Below, piece after piece: positions 45,927 to 55,135 of a stretch of 64,000 nt of DNA. A program made the position numbers and the translations under genes. How positions within the stretch are numbered: position 1 is the first letter of the stretch; the number at the start of each line of letters is the position of its first letter. The DNA is from Actinospineispora eucalypti. Lineage in GTDB: Bacteria > Actinomycetota > Actinomycetes > Mycobacteriales > Pseudonocardiaceae. The notes beneath the pieces were generated by a model that ran no database searches, was not told where the DNA came from, and saw only the letters and a list, made by a program, of their open reading frames with translations. The stretch lies in contig JACHMT010000001.1 of the NCBI GenBank assembly GCA_014208095.1, positions 558,001-622,000 on the forward strand, given 5' to 3'.

Positions 45927-46017
45927 CTCGCCGTCCGCCTTTCGTGGTCGGCGTCTACGGTCGGTCAATAGTCTACAGATTCATTGCGAATCGTCAAGTA
46001 GTTGTAGAGGATCGTTC

Positions 46018-46177
46018 GAGCGTTTCCCTCGGATCTATGCCGAGCGAGCGGTGGTCCAGAGGGATGCATCGCAAGGCGGACGACGAGCCGATAGCGGAGC
46101 TATCGGGGAGGAGGACAACGCCGCGAGGCGCCCTCTGGGCACCGCGCAGCCGGCTGGATGATCCGTGGGAAACGCTC
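46018..46177. mobile_element. 160-bp MITE-like palindromic element
   Basis: Terminal inverted repeats of 18 bp (GAGCGTTTCCCTCGGATC at 46018 and GATCCGTGGGAAACGCTC at 46160) match at 17 positions. Internal inverted pairs continue the symmetry: GGTGGTCCAGAGGG with CCCTCTGGGCACC, and CCGATAGC-gga-GCTATCGG at the middle. The whole element could fold into one branched stem. There is no transposase and no clear target duplication. It sits between the divergent boxC and cupin genes. Confidence 0.7.
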
Positions 46178-46230
46178 TAGGTCAAATAGCGTTGAATGGA
46201 GGGGTACGCGGGAGAAGAGTGGGGGGCGTC

Positions 46231-46764
46231 ATGTCTGGTCCGTCATCGTTGTCGGGGGACGCGCGGCCGGCGGAGGGGGCGCTGCCGGCCGGCGCGGTGG
46301 TGGTGCGCGCGGCCGACGTGGAGACGCTCACCGGCGGGCCGGCCACCATTCGCCTGCTCGCGGACAGCGAGGCCACCGGCGGGGCGCTGAGCACTCAGCG
46401 GGTGACCCTGGCCCAGGGCGCGGACGGTGCGATGCCGCACACCCACAAGCTGTCCACCGAGCTGTTCTACGTGCTGGACGGTTCACTGGACGTGCTGGTC
46501 GGCGACCGGGTGTTGACCGCCGCCACCGGCGACGTGCTGGTCGTGCCGCCGGAGCTGCCGCACGCGTTCGCCGCGTCCCGGGACTCCACCGCCGACCTGC
46601 TGATCGTGCTCACCCCCGGGGTGGAGCGGTTCGAGTACTTCCGCCAGCTCGGCCGGATCGTCCGGGGTGAGCTGGCCGCCGAGAGCCTGCTGGACATGCA
46701 GGACCGGTTCGACACCCACTTCCTGGTCAGCCCGCCGTGGCGGGCGGCTCGCTCTTCCAGGTGA
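46231..46764 (+). CDS. Cupin-domain protein
   Basis: 177 residues from the ATG at 46231. The cupin motif 1 (MPHTHKLSTELFYVLDGSLDV, about residues 70-90) and motif 2 (VVPPELPHAFAA) have the His and Glu residues that bind a metal. Single-domain cupins of this kind are small dioxygenases, isomerases or sensors. The ligand is unknown. It is next to the box genes but divergent. Confidence 0.82.
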   Translation: MSGPSSLSGDARPAEGALPAGAVVVRAADVETLTGGPATIRLLADSEATGGALSTQRVTLAQGADGAMPHTHKLSTELFYVLDGSLDVLVGDRVLTAATGDVLVVPPELPHAFAASRDSTADLLIVLTPGVERFEYFRQLGRIVRGELAAESLLDMQDRFDTHFLVSPPWRAARSSR

Positions 46765-46900
46765 TCTGGTCGCATCGGCCGGCTGAACGCCTTTCGGGTC
46801 ACCTGTTCCGGCCCGCCGCCGCGCAGCCGTGGGTGGAGTCACCCCGGCCGTTCCTGAGTTTCTCAGCAAACGCCTAGGTGGCCCGGATAACTTCGAGTTC

Positions 46901-47578
46901 ATGCCCGTGACCGCCCCCAAGCCCCTGATCACCACGCCGCCGCCGGCGCTGCTCGGCTCCATCCGGCTGGCCGCCGTGGGGCTGGCCATGCTGCCGGCCG
47001 GGCTGATCGTGCAGCTGTGGCGGCACGATGCGCTGCTGGGCGGCCGGGTGGCGCGGTCGGCGATCCCGCGTGACGAGCGGGCCTGGCGCTGGCCGCACTT
47101 CGTGGCCAACGGCGTATCCATGGTCGGCGGCACCGTGATCGTCCCGGCGCTGCTGCTCACCCTGGCCGCGGTGCTGGCCATGCGCACCGCCCGGTGGCGG
47201 CCGATCCTCGGTGCGACCTCGGCGGTGCTGCTGCTCGGGGTCAGCCTGGCCGCCGGCAAGGAGCTGCTCGGCGGGTCGGCCGTGTCCGGCCCGGCCACCA
47301 CCAGCCTGGTCTGCTGGGGCGTGGCCGCCTGGCTGCTGCACCCTTACCTGCCCACGGTTCTGTGGCGCGCACTGCACTGGCTGGCCGCTCCGGCCGCATT
47401 GGCCATCGGCGCCGCCCAGCTCTACCTGGGCCATCCCTGGTGGGCCGTCCTCGGCAGTTGGCTCCTCGGCACCCTCCTCCTGGGCGCGCTAGCCACCGCC
47501 GCACTGATCACCCGCCCTTCCCTCTTGCCCGCGAGTCGGCGCTCTCATCGGCGCGAGTCGACGTTTCCAGCACCCTGA
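46901..47578 (+). CDS. Integral membrane protein, possible degenerate PAP2-family phosphatase
   Basis: 225 residues from the ATG at 46901, with a -10-like GATAACTT just upstream (probably leaderless). Five or six hydrophobic helices. The C-terminal AQLYLGHPWWAVLGSWLLG resembles PAP2 motif 3 (SRLYLGxHxxxDVxxGWLLG), but the Ser-Arg pair and the Asp are missing. The PSGH motif 2 position reads VSGPATT. Thus a PAP2-like fold without the catalytic set is my best guess. The last ~18 codons are repeat-derived. Confidence 0.55.
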   Translation: MPVTAPKPLITTPPPALLGSIRLAAVGLAMLPAGLIVQLWRHDALLGGRVARSAIPRDERAWRWPHFVANGVSMVGGTVIVPALLLTLAAVLAMRTARWRPILGATSAVLLLGVSLAAGKELLGGSAVSGPATTSLVCWGVAAWLLHPYLPTVLWRALHWLAAPAALAIGAAQLYLGHPWWAVLGSWLLGTLLLGALATAALITRPSLLPASRRSHRRESTFPAP

Positions 47579-47756
47579 GTTGACGTTCCTGGCACCCTGA
47601 GTCGAGTTCCAGCACGCCGAGTCGACGTTCCTGGCGCACCGAGTCGAGGTTCCAGCACACCGAGCCGACGTTCCGGGCACTCTGAGTCGAGGTTCCAGCA
47701 CACCGAGCCGACGTTCCTGGCACACCGAGTCGACACCCGCGACCCCTTGAGCCGAC
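47531..47756. repeat. Family C ~22-bp repeat array
   Basis: Around ten units of 21-22 bp such as GAGTCGACGTTCCTGGCACA and GAGTCGAGGTTCCAGCACAC. It begins inside the last codons of the membrane protein gene and runs up to 80 bp before the carboxylase. No gene is visible in it. Confidence 0.85.
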
Positions 47757-47823
47757 GGTTTCCGGTTCTCGGCGGTGCCCCCGGACGGCCGGCGTTCACG
47801 GGGCACGGCGGTGGCGGCGCGGT

Positions 47824-47829
47824 TAGGGT
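47824..47829 (+). promoter_or_regulatory. Leaderless -10 element of the carboxylase gene (TAGGGT)
   Basis: TAGGGT ends 6 nt before the ATG at 47836, identical in sequence and spacing to pgm. No ribosome site. Confidence 0.5.
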
Positions 47830-47835
47830 CGGCCG

Positions 47836-50800
47836 ATGACGGCGATCACGCGGCTGCTGGTGGCGAACCGGGGTGAGGTGGCGGTTCGGGTATGGCACAC
47901 CGCCGAGTCGCTCGGGATCCCGTGCGTCGCGGTGCACGCCGCCGACGAGGCCGACGGCGGGCACCTGGCGGGCGCGTCGGACGCGGTGCGGCTGGATGCC
48001 GCCGGGCCGGCGGCGTACCTGGACGCGGCCGCGATGGTCGAAGCGGCTCGGCGGACCGGGTGCGACGCGGTGCACCCCGGTTACGGGTTCCTGTCCGAGC
48101 GCGCGTCGTTCGCCGAGGCCTGCGCGCGGGCCGGGCTGACCTTCGTGGGGCCGTCGCCGGCCGCGTTGACGCTGTTCGGGGACAAGGCGGCGGCCCGGGC
48201 GCGCGCGGCCGAACTGGCGATCCCGCTGCTCGCCGGCAGCCCGGTACTCACCGGCGAGGACCCAGCGGCGGACGAGCGGGCGGCGGCCCGGTTCGCCGCC
48301 GCGCACGGCGGGCAGGTCATGGTCAAGGCGGTCGCCGGTGGGGGCGGCCTCGGCATGCGCCCACTGACGATCAGCGCCGCGACGCCGCGCTCCCGCGCCG
48401 AGACGAACGCCGTCGCCGAGACGAACGCCGTCGCCGGGACGCAAGCGAACTCCGTCACCGAGACCCAGGCGAACTCCGTCGGCGAGACCGAGTCAGACCA
48501 GCGAACTGCCTCGAATGTTGCGTTTTTGCACGCAGAGCAGGAGGGGGTCGCCGGGGTACTCGCCCGGTGCCGGTCGGAGGCCGAGCGAGCGTTCGGTAGC
48601 CCGGCGCTGTATCTGGAGCGGTTGCTGCGCGGGGCGCGGCACGTGGAGGTGCAGCTGCTGGGCGACCGGACCGGTGCGGTGGTCGCGCTGGGCGATCGGG
48701 ACTGCAGTGCGCAGCGGCGCCGGCAGAAGCTCGTGGAGATCGCGCCGGCGCCCGGCGTGCCCGACGGGTTGCGCGAGCGGTTGCATGCGGCGGCGGTACG
48801 GCTGGGTGAGTCGGTCGACCGGTTGGGGCTGGCCACCGCCGAGTTCCTGGTGTACCGGGACGAGTTCGTGTTTCTCGAGGTCAACGCCCGATTGCAGGTG
48901 GAGCACACGGTGACCGAGGAGGTCACCGGGCTGGACCTGGTGGAGCTGCAGCTAGCGGTGGCCGCCGGCGCCACGCTGGCCGACCTGGGCCTTACCGAAA
49001 GCCCGCCGTGCCGGGGTGCGGCGGTGCAGGCGCGGGTGAACGCGGAAACGCCGCGCGCCGACAGTGAGGTGCATCCGGCCGCCGGCACGCCGACCCGGTT
49101 CGAGCCGCCGTCCGGGCGGGGCGTCCGGGTGGACACCGCCGCCGGACAGGGGGTTCCGGTGAGCCCGAGGTACGACTCGCTGTTGGCCAAGGTGATCGTC
49201 ACCGGCATTGACCCGGGCGCCGCGCTGACCGCGACCGAGCGGTCGCTCGGTCGCTTCCGGGTGGAGGGGGTGGCCACCAACCTGGGCGTGCTGCGCGCAT
49301 TGCTGCGGCACCCGGACTTCCGGCCCGGCGAGGTGCACACCGGGTTCGTGGACGAGCACCTCGCCGAGCTGCTCGAGCCGCGGCCGGAGTCTGAGTCGGA
49401 GCCGCCAGGATCGGGGCCTCAGCCGCGCTCGGGCCTAGGGGCGGAGTGGCGGCCGGAGCTTGAGTCGGGGCCGCCGCCAGGGTCGGGGCTCGAGCCGCGG
49501 CCGGGGCTGGGGGTTGAGTGCGGGGTCGACGGGGAGGTCGTGCGGGCGCCGCGGGCGGGCGTGGTGGTGGAGCTGCCGGCGGCGCCGGGCGACGCGCGGC
49601 CGAAGGGTGCGCCGCTGGCCGTGCTCGAGGCGATGAAGATGGAGCACGAGATACCCGCACCCGGTCCCGTCGAAGTGATGGAGCTGTTGGTCAAGGTGGG
49701 TGACGCGGTCGGCGAAGGCACCCCGTTGGTGCGCGTCGAACCGGCCGGCCACGCCGCCGAGGACGAAACCGACCGGACCGAGCACGACCCGGACCACATC
49801 CGCGCGGACCTGGCCGAGACCCTGCACCGGCACTACACCGGCAGCGACGAGGGCCGCCCGGAGGCGGCCGCCAAGCGGCACGAAAAGGGCCGGCTGACCG
49901 CCCGGGAGAGCCTGGACGCGCTGTGCGACCCGGACAGCTTCGTGGAGTACGGCGCACTGGTCATCGCCGCGCAGCGTCGCCGGCGCAGCGTGGCGGAGCT
50001 GATCGAACGCACCCCGGCCGACGGCATGGTCACCGGAACCGCGCGCATCCACGGAACGCGCTGCGCGGTGATGTCCTACGACTACACGGTGCTGGCCGGC
50101 ACCCAGGGCGTGCAGAACCACCGCAAGACCGACCGGCTGCTCGAGCTGGCCCGCCGGGAGAAGCTGCCGATGGTGATCTTCGCCGAGGGCGGCGGCGGGC
50201 GGCCCGGGGACACCGACCAGGCGGGGTTCACCGGGCTGGACGTGCCGACCTTCCACACGGCGGCCGCACTGGTCGGCGAGGTGCCCACGGTCGCCGTGGT
50301 CGGCGGTTACTGCTTCGCCGGGAACGCCGCGCTGGCCGGGGTGTGTGACGTGCTGATCGCGGTGGAGGGCGCCAGCCTGGGCATGGGCGGCCCCGCGATG
50401 ATCGCCGGCGGCGGGCTGGGCCAGGTGGCGCCGGGGGACGTCGGGCCGATGTCCGTGCAGGTGCCGAACGGCGTGGTGGACCTGCTGGTCTCCGATGACC
50501 GGGCGGCGGCGGACGCCGCCCGGCGGTATCTGGACTACGCCACCGGCACTGTATACAGCGAGTATACCCATGAAGATCAACGCCTGTTGCGGGCGATGGT
50601 GCCGGAGAACCGGGTGCGCGCCTATCCGGTACGCGGGGTGCTGGACGCGCTGTTCGACACCGGCAGCGTGCTGGAGCTGCGGCGAGGGTTCGGCATCGGC
50701 ATGGTCACCGCGTTCGCGCGGCTGGCCGGCCACCCGGTCGGCGTGATCGCCAACAACCCGCTGCACCTGGGCGGCGCGATCGACTCCGACGCCGCCGACA

Positions 50801-51282
50801 AGGCCGCCCGGTTCCTGCGGATCTGTGACGCCTACGGACTTCCCGTGGTCTCGCTGTGCGACACGCCGGGGTTCATGGTCGGCCCGGAGGAAGAGGCGAG
50901 GGGTGCGGTGCGGCGGTTCGGCGCGATGTTCGTCGCCGGGGCCAAGCTGCGGGTACCGCCGGTGGTCGTGGTGCTGCGCAAGGGTTACGGGCTGGGCGCG
51001 ATGGCCATGGCCGGCGGCGGCTTCCGGGCCACCCGGATGACCGCGAGCTGGCCGACCGGCGAGTTCGGCGGGATGAACCTGGAAGGCTCGGTGGAGCTGG
51101 GCTACCGCGCCGAGCTGTCGGCGATCGAGGACCCGGTGGCCCGGCGGGAGCGGTACGAGGAACTGGTCGCGCGGCTGTACGAGCACGGCAAGGCACTCAG
51201 CGTGGCTTCCACCTTCGACCTGGACGACGTGATCGACCCGGCGGACACCCGGACCGTGCTCACCCGCGCACTCGGCTTCTGA
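47836..51282 (+). CDS. Single-chain acyl-CoA carboxylase (biotin carboxylase-BCCP-carboxyltransferase)
   Basis: 1148 residues. Biotin carboxylase (about 5-500) with HPGYGFLSE, GGGGLGM and LEVNARLQVEHTVTE; a biotinyl domain with EAMKMEHE (about residue 600); then a full carboxyltransferase with GGGGRPGDTD and CDTPGFMVGPEEE. This domain order is that of single-chain long-chain acyl-CoA carboxylases known from mycobacteria. About 50 extra residues interrupt the ATP-grasp domain after GGGGLGM (NAVAETNAV..., repeat-derived), and a Pro/Glu/Ser linker precedes the BCCP. Possible substrates are acetyl-, propionyl- or longer acyl-CoA. A perfect GTATAC dyad lies at 50551. Confidence 0.93.
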   Translation: MTAITRLLVANRGEVAVRVWHTAESLGIPCVAVHAADEADGGHLAGASDAVRLDAAGPAAYLDAAAMVEAARRTGCDAVHPGYGFLSERASFAEACARAGLTFVGPSPAALTLFGDKAAARARAAELAIPLLAGSPVLTGEDPAADERAAARFAAAHGGQVMVKAVAGGGGLGMRPLTISAATPRSRAETNAVAETNAVAGTQANSVTETQANSVGETESDQRTASNVAFLHAEQEGVAGVLARCRSEAERAFGSPALYLERLLRGARHVEVQLLGDRTGAVVALGDRDCSAQRRRQKLVEIAPAPGVPDGLRERLHAAAVRLGESVDRLGLATAEFLVYRDEFVFLEVNARLQVEHTVTEEVTGLDLVELQLAVAAGATLADLGLTESPPCRGAAVQARVNAETPRADSEVHPAAGTPTRFEPPSGRGVRVDTAAGQGVPVSPRYDSLLAKVIVTGIDPGAALTATERSLGRFRVEGVATNLGVLRALLRHPDFRPGEVHTGFVDEHLAELLEPRPESESEPPGSGPQPRSGLGAEWRPELESGPPPGSGLEPRPGLGVECGVDGEVVRAPRAGVVVELPAAPGDARPKGAPLAVLEAMKMEHEIPAPGPVEVMELLVKVGDAVGEGTPLVRVEPAGHAAEDETDRTEHDPDHIRADLAETLHRHYTGSDEGRPEAAAKRHEKGRLTARESLDALCDPDSFVEYGALVIAAQRRRRSVAELIERTPADGMVTGTARIHGTRCAVMSYDYTVLAGTQGVQNHRKTDRLLELARREKLPMVIFAEGGGGRPGDTDQAGFTGLDVPTFHTAAALVGEVPTVAVVGGYCFAGNAALAGVCDVLIAVEGASLGMGGPAMIAGGGLGQVAPGDVGPMSVQVPNGVVDLLVSDDRAAADAARRYLDYATGTVYSEYTHEDQRLLRAMVPENRVRAYPVRGVLDALFDTGSVLELRRGFGIGMVTAFARLAGHPVGVIANNPLHLGGAIDSDAADKAARFLRICDAYGLPVVSLCDTPGFMVGPEEEARGAVRRFGAMFVAGAKLRVPPVVVVLRKGYGLGAMAMAGGGFRATRMTASWPTGEFGGMNLEGSVELGYRAELSAIEDPVARRERYEELVARLYEHGKALSVASTFDLDDVIDPADTRTVLTRALGF
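48391..48548. repeat. Repeat-derived insert in the biotin carboxylase domain
   Basis: Tandem units like GAGACGAACGCCGTCGCC (18 bp) and GAGACCCAGGCGAACTCCGT (24-bp period) are followed by one family D unit (TTGCGTTTTTGCACGCAGAG). All lengths are multiples of three. Encodes roughly ETNAVAETNAV and TQANSVTETQANSV. Confidence 0.75.
50551..50567. repeat. Perfect GTATAC dyad inside the carboxylase gene
   Basis: GTATAC agcga GTATAC, both half-sites perfect, 11-bp spacing. Encodes VYSEYT. Confidence 0.7.
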
Positions 51283-52177
51283 GCGCGATCTCGGCCAGCG
51301 CGTCCAGGCCGAGCGCGATGGCCCGCTGCTCCCGGCTGCCGCGCCGGGTGCAGGTGAGCAGCCGCCGGCGGGGCACCGGGTCGCGCAGGGCCAGCCGGAC
51401 CACGGCCATGCCGCTCGGGATCGGCACCAGCCGGGGCAACAGGCACACGCCCAACCCGTGCGCGACCATGGCGATGGTGGCCGCCCACTCCTTCGCCTGG
51501 TGCCGCACCTTCGGCGTGAAGCCGGCGGCGGCGCAGGCCACCGAGGCCAGCTCGAACTGGTCGCAGCTGTGCGCCACCGGGAGCACCCACTCGTCGAACT
51601 TGAAGTCCTCCAGCGAGACGGCCGGTTTTCCGGCCAGGGGGTGGTCGGCCGGAACCAGCATGTCCTGCGGCTCGTCCAACAGCCGTTGCTGGTCGAACTT
51701 GGGGTCGTCGGCCACCGGCCGGTCCAGGTTGGGCAGGGTGATCGCGATGTCCACCTCGCCGACCAGCAGCAGCTCGAAGGCGTTCTGCGACTCGACCTCC
51801 ATGATGTGCAGGTCGAGATCCGGTTCCCGCTCGCGCAGCAGCGACGCGGCCGGCGCGATCACCGCCGGCAGCACCGAGGGGAACCCGCCCAGCTGCAGCG
51901 ACCCGCCGCTCTGTTCGCCGTAGGCCCGCAGCTCGGCTCGCGCCTGCTCCCACTGGGTGGCCAGGCTGTCCGCGTGCTTGAGCAACAGGTGCGCCGCCGG
52001 GGTCAGCCGGACCCGCCGGCCGTCCGGTTCGAGCAGCGGGACGCTCAGCTCGTGCGCCAGCGAGCGCAGTTGCTGGGACACCGCCGACGGCGTCAGGTGC
52101 AGTGAACCGGCCGCGGCGGTGATGGTGCCGAGCTGGTCGACGACGCGGAGCACGTGCAGACGGCGCAGGTCAATCAT
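51260..52177 (-). CDS. LysR-family transcriptional regulator
   Basis: 305 residues from the ATG at 52177. N-terminal helix-turn-helix (GTITAAAGSLHLTPSAVSQQ) and a LysR substrate-binding domain. Its 3' end overlaps the convergent carboxylase gene by 23 bp. It is divergent from the small membrane gene at 52250, the usual target position for LysR control. Confidence 0.92.
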   Translation of the reverse strand: MIDLRRLHVLRVVDQLGTITAAAGSLHLTPSAVSQQLRSLAHELSVPLLEPDGRRVRLTPAAHLLLKHADSLATQWEQARAELRAYGEQSGGSLQLGGFPSVLPAVIAPAASLLREREPDLDLHIMEVESQNAFELLLVGEVDIAITLPNLDRPVADDPKFDQQRLLDEPQDMLVPADHPLAGKPAVSLEDFKFDEWVLPVAHSCDQFELASVACAAAGFTPKVRHQAKEWAATIAMVAHGLGVCLLPRLVPIPSGMAVVRLALRDPVPRRRLLTCTRRGSREQRAIALGLDALAEIALRSRVRG

Positions 52178-52249
52178 GTAGTCAGATTGTACGTTGCTAG
52201 TAAGAAATGTGAAATGGACACGAGGGGTTTTCGAGCCGATCCTGGAGTC

Positions 52250-52831
52250 ATGAACACCCAGCGCTGCCGTCGTTGTGGCTGGCCGGAGGCCGAGCCGTTC
52301 GAGATTGTGTCCCGCCACGAGACCGCCGAAGGGATCGTTGTATACACGCGGTGTGCATGCGGCCGGCTGCAGGTGCGCCGGGATGGCCCGGCGGAACCGG
52401 TGCTGGTCGGCCGGGGCGGTTCCCTGGCGCTGATCGGTGACGGCGTCTCGGTGCGCACGCTGGGTGGGGTGGCGCCGCCGGTCGGTGGCCTGAGCGCGTT
52501 GGTCCGGGCCGGGGTGGTGGTCGCGGTTGGCGCGCTCGCCGTGGTAGCGGCGCCGGTGCTGCCGGCCTCGGCTGTGGCGGCGCTCGGCGCGTTGTTCCTG
52601 GTCGCGGTGCTGTGTGGCGGCGCGTGGGCGTGGCTGAACTCCAGCCGTCGACCGATCTGGTTCGCGCTGCGCACCGGTGTCGCCGTGGTCGCCGCCGGGT
52701 TGACGGTGGCCGGCCTGGCGGCGCTGCTGGATGCCGTCGCCGTGCCAGTCTTGGTCGGCCTCTACCTGGTAGCCGCACTCTGGTTCTGGCGCACCCGTAT
52801 AACCCGCCCCAACCCCCACCCCTGCCCCTAA
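52250..52831 (+). CDS. Small zinc-ribbon membrane protein, unknown function
   Basis: 193 residues from the ATG at 52250. CRRCGW and CACGR at the N-terminus form a probable zinc ribbon. Four predicted membrane helices follow (RAGVVVAVGALAVVAAPVLP and three more). I do not recognise the family. It is divergent from the LysR gene. A GTATAC dyad (second half degenerate) lies at 52340. Confidence 0.7.
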   Translation: MNTQRCRRCGWPEAEPFEIVSRHETAEGIVVYTRCACGRLQVRRDGPAEPVLVGRGGSLALIGDGVSVRTLGGVAPPVGGLSALVRAGVVVAVGALAVVAAPVLPASAVAALGALFLVAVLCGGAWAWLNSSRRPIWFALRTGVAVVAAGLTVAGLAALLDAVAVPVLVGLYLVAALWFWRTRITRPNPHPCP

Positions 52832-52845
52832 CCCCACCACCCTCG

Positions 52846-52956
52846 GCGAGTCGGGGATTCAGGTACAGCGAGTCGGGCTTTCGTGCCCCGGTGAGTCGGG
52901 GATTCGGGTACAGCGAGTCGGGGATCTGGGTACGGCGAGTTGGGGATTCGTGTGCG
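52846..52956. repeat. Family B repeat array (direct orientation)
   Basis: Five 22-23-bp units such as GCGAGTCGGGGATTCAGGTA. Inverse orientation of the array at 53321, so the two bracket a ~365-bp spacer. Confidence 0.82.
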
Positions 52957-53147
52957 TCGTGGAGCGGGTTGAGGCGGGGCTCGGGCCGGGTACGTGGCCG
53001 GTACCTGGTAGCGGCGCCGGTTCGCAGAGTGCTTGGACGGCGGGCTGAGCTGTTCGCGCGGCCAGGAGTCGGCCGGGGGAGGCCTCGCGACTCTGCCGAT
53101 AGCGACTGTCAGCGAGCAAGGCGGCGCTGGGATGAGCGATTGCCGAG

Positions 53148-53203
53148 CACTAGCTAGTGCGCTAGCTAGCGCACTAGCTGAGCATTAGCTAGCGCACTAG
53201 CTG
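53148..53203. repeat. CTAGCTAG palindrome cluster
   Basis: Overlapping perfect palindromes GCACTAGCTAGTGC and GCGCTAGCTAGCGC, then two direct copies of TAGCTAGCGCACTAGCTGAG (first 20 bases). CTAG is normally rare in high-G+C genomes, which makes the cluster conspicuous. Confidence 0.75.
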
Positions 53204-53320
53204 AGCGAAAGACGAGTCGGACGGGCTGACCGGCAGGAGGCGTCCTCGCCCGCCCCGTCGTCAAAGCGATCCGCGGACCGGCACAGCGGACGAACGCTCC
53301 GCGCGCCAGCCATCCGCACC

Positions 53321-53387
53321 GTGCCCGGGTTCCCAACTCGCTGTACCCAGATCCCCGACTCGCCGTACCTAGATCCCCGACTCGCCT
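53321..53387. repeat. Family B repeat array (inverse orientation)
   Basis: About three units such as GTACCCAGATCCCCGACTCG, ending 6 bp before the stop of the ABC ATPase gene. Confidence 0.8.
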
Positions 53388-53392
53388 AGGGG

Positions 53393-54262
<870 letters not shown>

Positions 54263-54271
54263 CCTTGAATC

Positions 54272-55066
54272 ATGAACCATCGCACCGGCAACCGCCCGGG
54301 GCGCTCGGTGCTGAGCCGCGCGCTGGCCGTGCTCGGCGTGTTCTCCTCGGAACGCCCGGAGCACACGATCACCTCGATCTCCCAGGCCACCGGGCTGGCC
54401 CCGGCGACCACCCACCGGCTGGTCGCCGAGCTGGTCGAATGGGGTGCGCTGGAGCGGGTGGCGCGGGGCCGGTACCGGATCGGCATCCGGCTCTGGCGGG
54501 TCGGCGCGCTGGCCCCGGCCGCCCGGGACCTGCGGGACGCCGCGCTGCCGTTCCTGCAGGACCTGGCCTCGGCCACCGGGCACTACGTGCACCTGGTGGT
54601 AGCGGACGGACCACACGCCCTGTTCGTGGAGCGGCTGCCCGGGCGGATCGAGGCCGCGGTGCGTTCCCAGGTCGGCCGGCGGATGCCGATGCACGCCAGC
54701 GGGCCGGGCAAGGTGCTGCTCGCGCACGCGCCCGCCGACCTTGTCGCCGAGGTGGTGGCCCGAGGCCTGCCCAGGCTGGCCAGCGGCACCATCACCGACC
54801 CGGCCGAGCTGGCCGGCGCCCTGGCCGACATCCGCACCACCGGCTACTGCCTGAGCCGCGACGAGATGACCGAGGGCGCCTCGTCGGTGGCCGCGCCGGT
54901 GGTCGGCGGTTCCGGCCAGGTGGTCGCGGCGATCTCCGTGGTGCTGAACTCGGATTCGAAGAATCTGCAACCACTGGTGCCGGTGGTGCGGGTGACCGCC
55001 GCCGCCGTCTCCCGCGCGTTGGGCGCTCCGGGGGAACGTTTTCCGGTGAGTGAGAGAAGCCGCTGA
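54272..55066 (+). CDS. IclR-family transcriptional regulator
   Basis: 264 residues. N-terminal winged helix (TITSISQATGLAPATTHRLV) and an IclR effector domain (GHYVHLVVADGPHALFVERL, MHASGPGKVLLA). IclR proteins often control aromatic acid catabolism. The aromatic acid symporter and benzoylformate decarboxylase-like genes follow in the same direction, so they are its likely targets. Confidence 0.92.
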   Translation: MNHRTGNRPGRSVLSRALAVLGVFSSERPEHTITSISQATGLAPATTHRLVAELVEWGALERVARGRYRIGIRLWRVGALAPAARDLRDAALPFLQDLASATGHYVHLVVADGPHALFVERLPGRIEAAVRSQVGRRMPMHASGPGKVLLAHAPADLVAEVVARGLPRLASGTITDPAELAGALADIRTTGYCLSRDEMTEGASSVAAPVVGGSGQVVAAISVVLNSDSKNLQPLVPVVRVTAAAVSRALGAPGERFPVSERSR

Positions 55067-55135
55067 CAAGGGGTTCACCGCTTCCGATACTGCCAACTCC
55101 TGTTCCGGAGGGGTACGCGATCGAGGAGGTGACCC

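Larger units (their letters stand above)
52832..53392. other. Gene-free 561-bp repeat-rich region
   Basis: It holds family B units in one direction (52846-52956), a CTAGCTAG palindrome cluster (53148-53203) and family B units in the opposite direction (53321-53387). Reading frames in it are low-complexity or shadows; I see no gene. Confidence 0.7.

Noticed and set aside
45911..46180. 89-residue plus-strand frame upstream of the cupin gene
   Set aside because: It spans the MITE-like element and the boxC promoter; no ribosome site or homology.
52859..53157. Short open frames in the 52832-53392 repeat region
   Set aside because: They consist of repeat units, lack ribosome sites and show no family resemblance.
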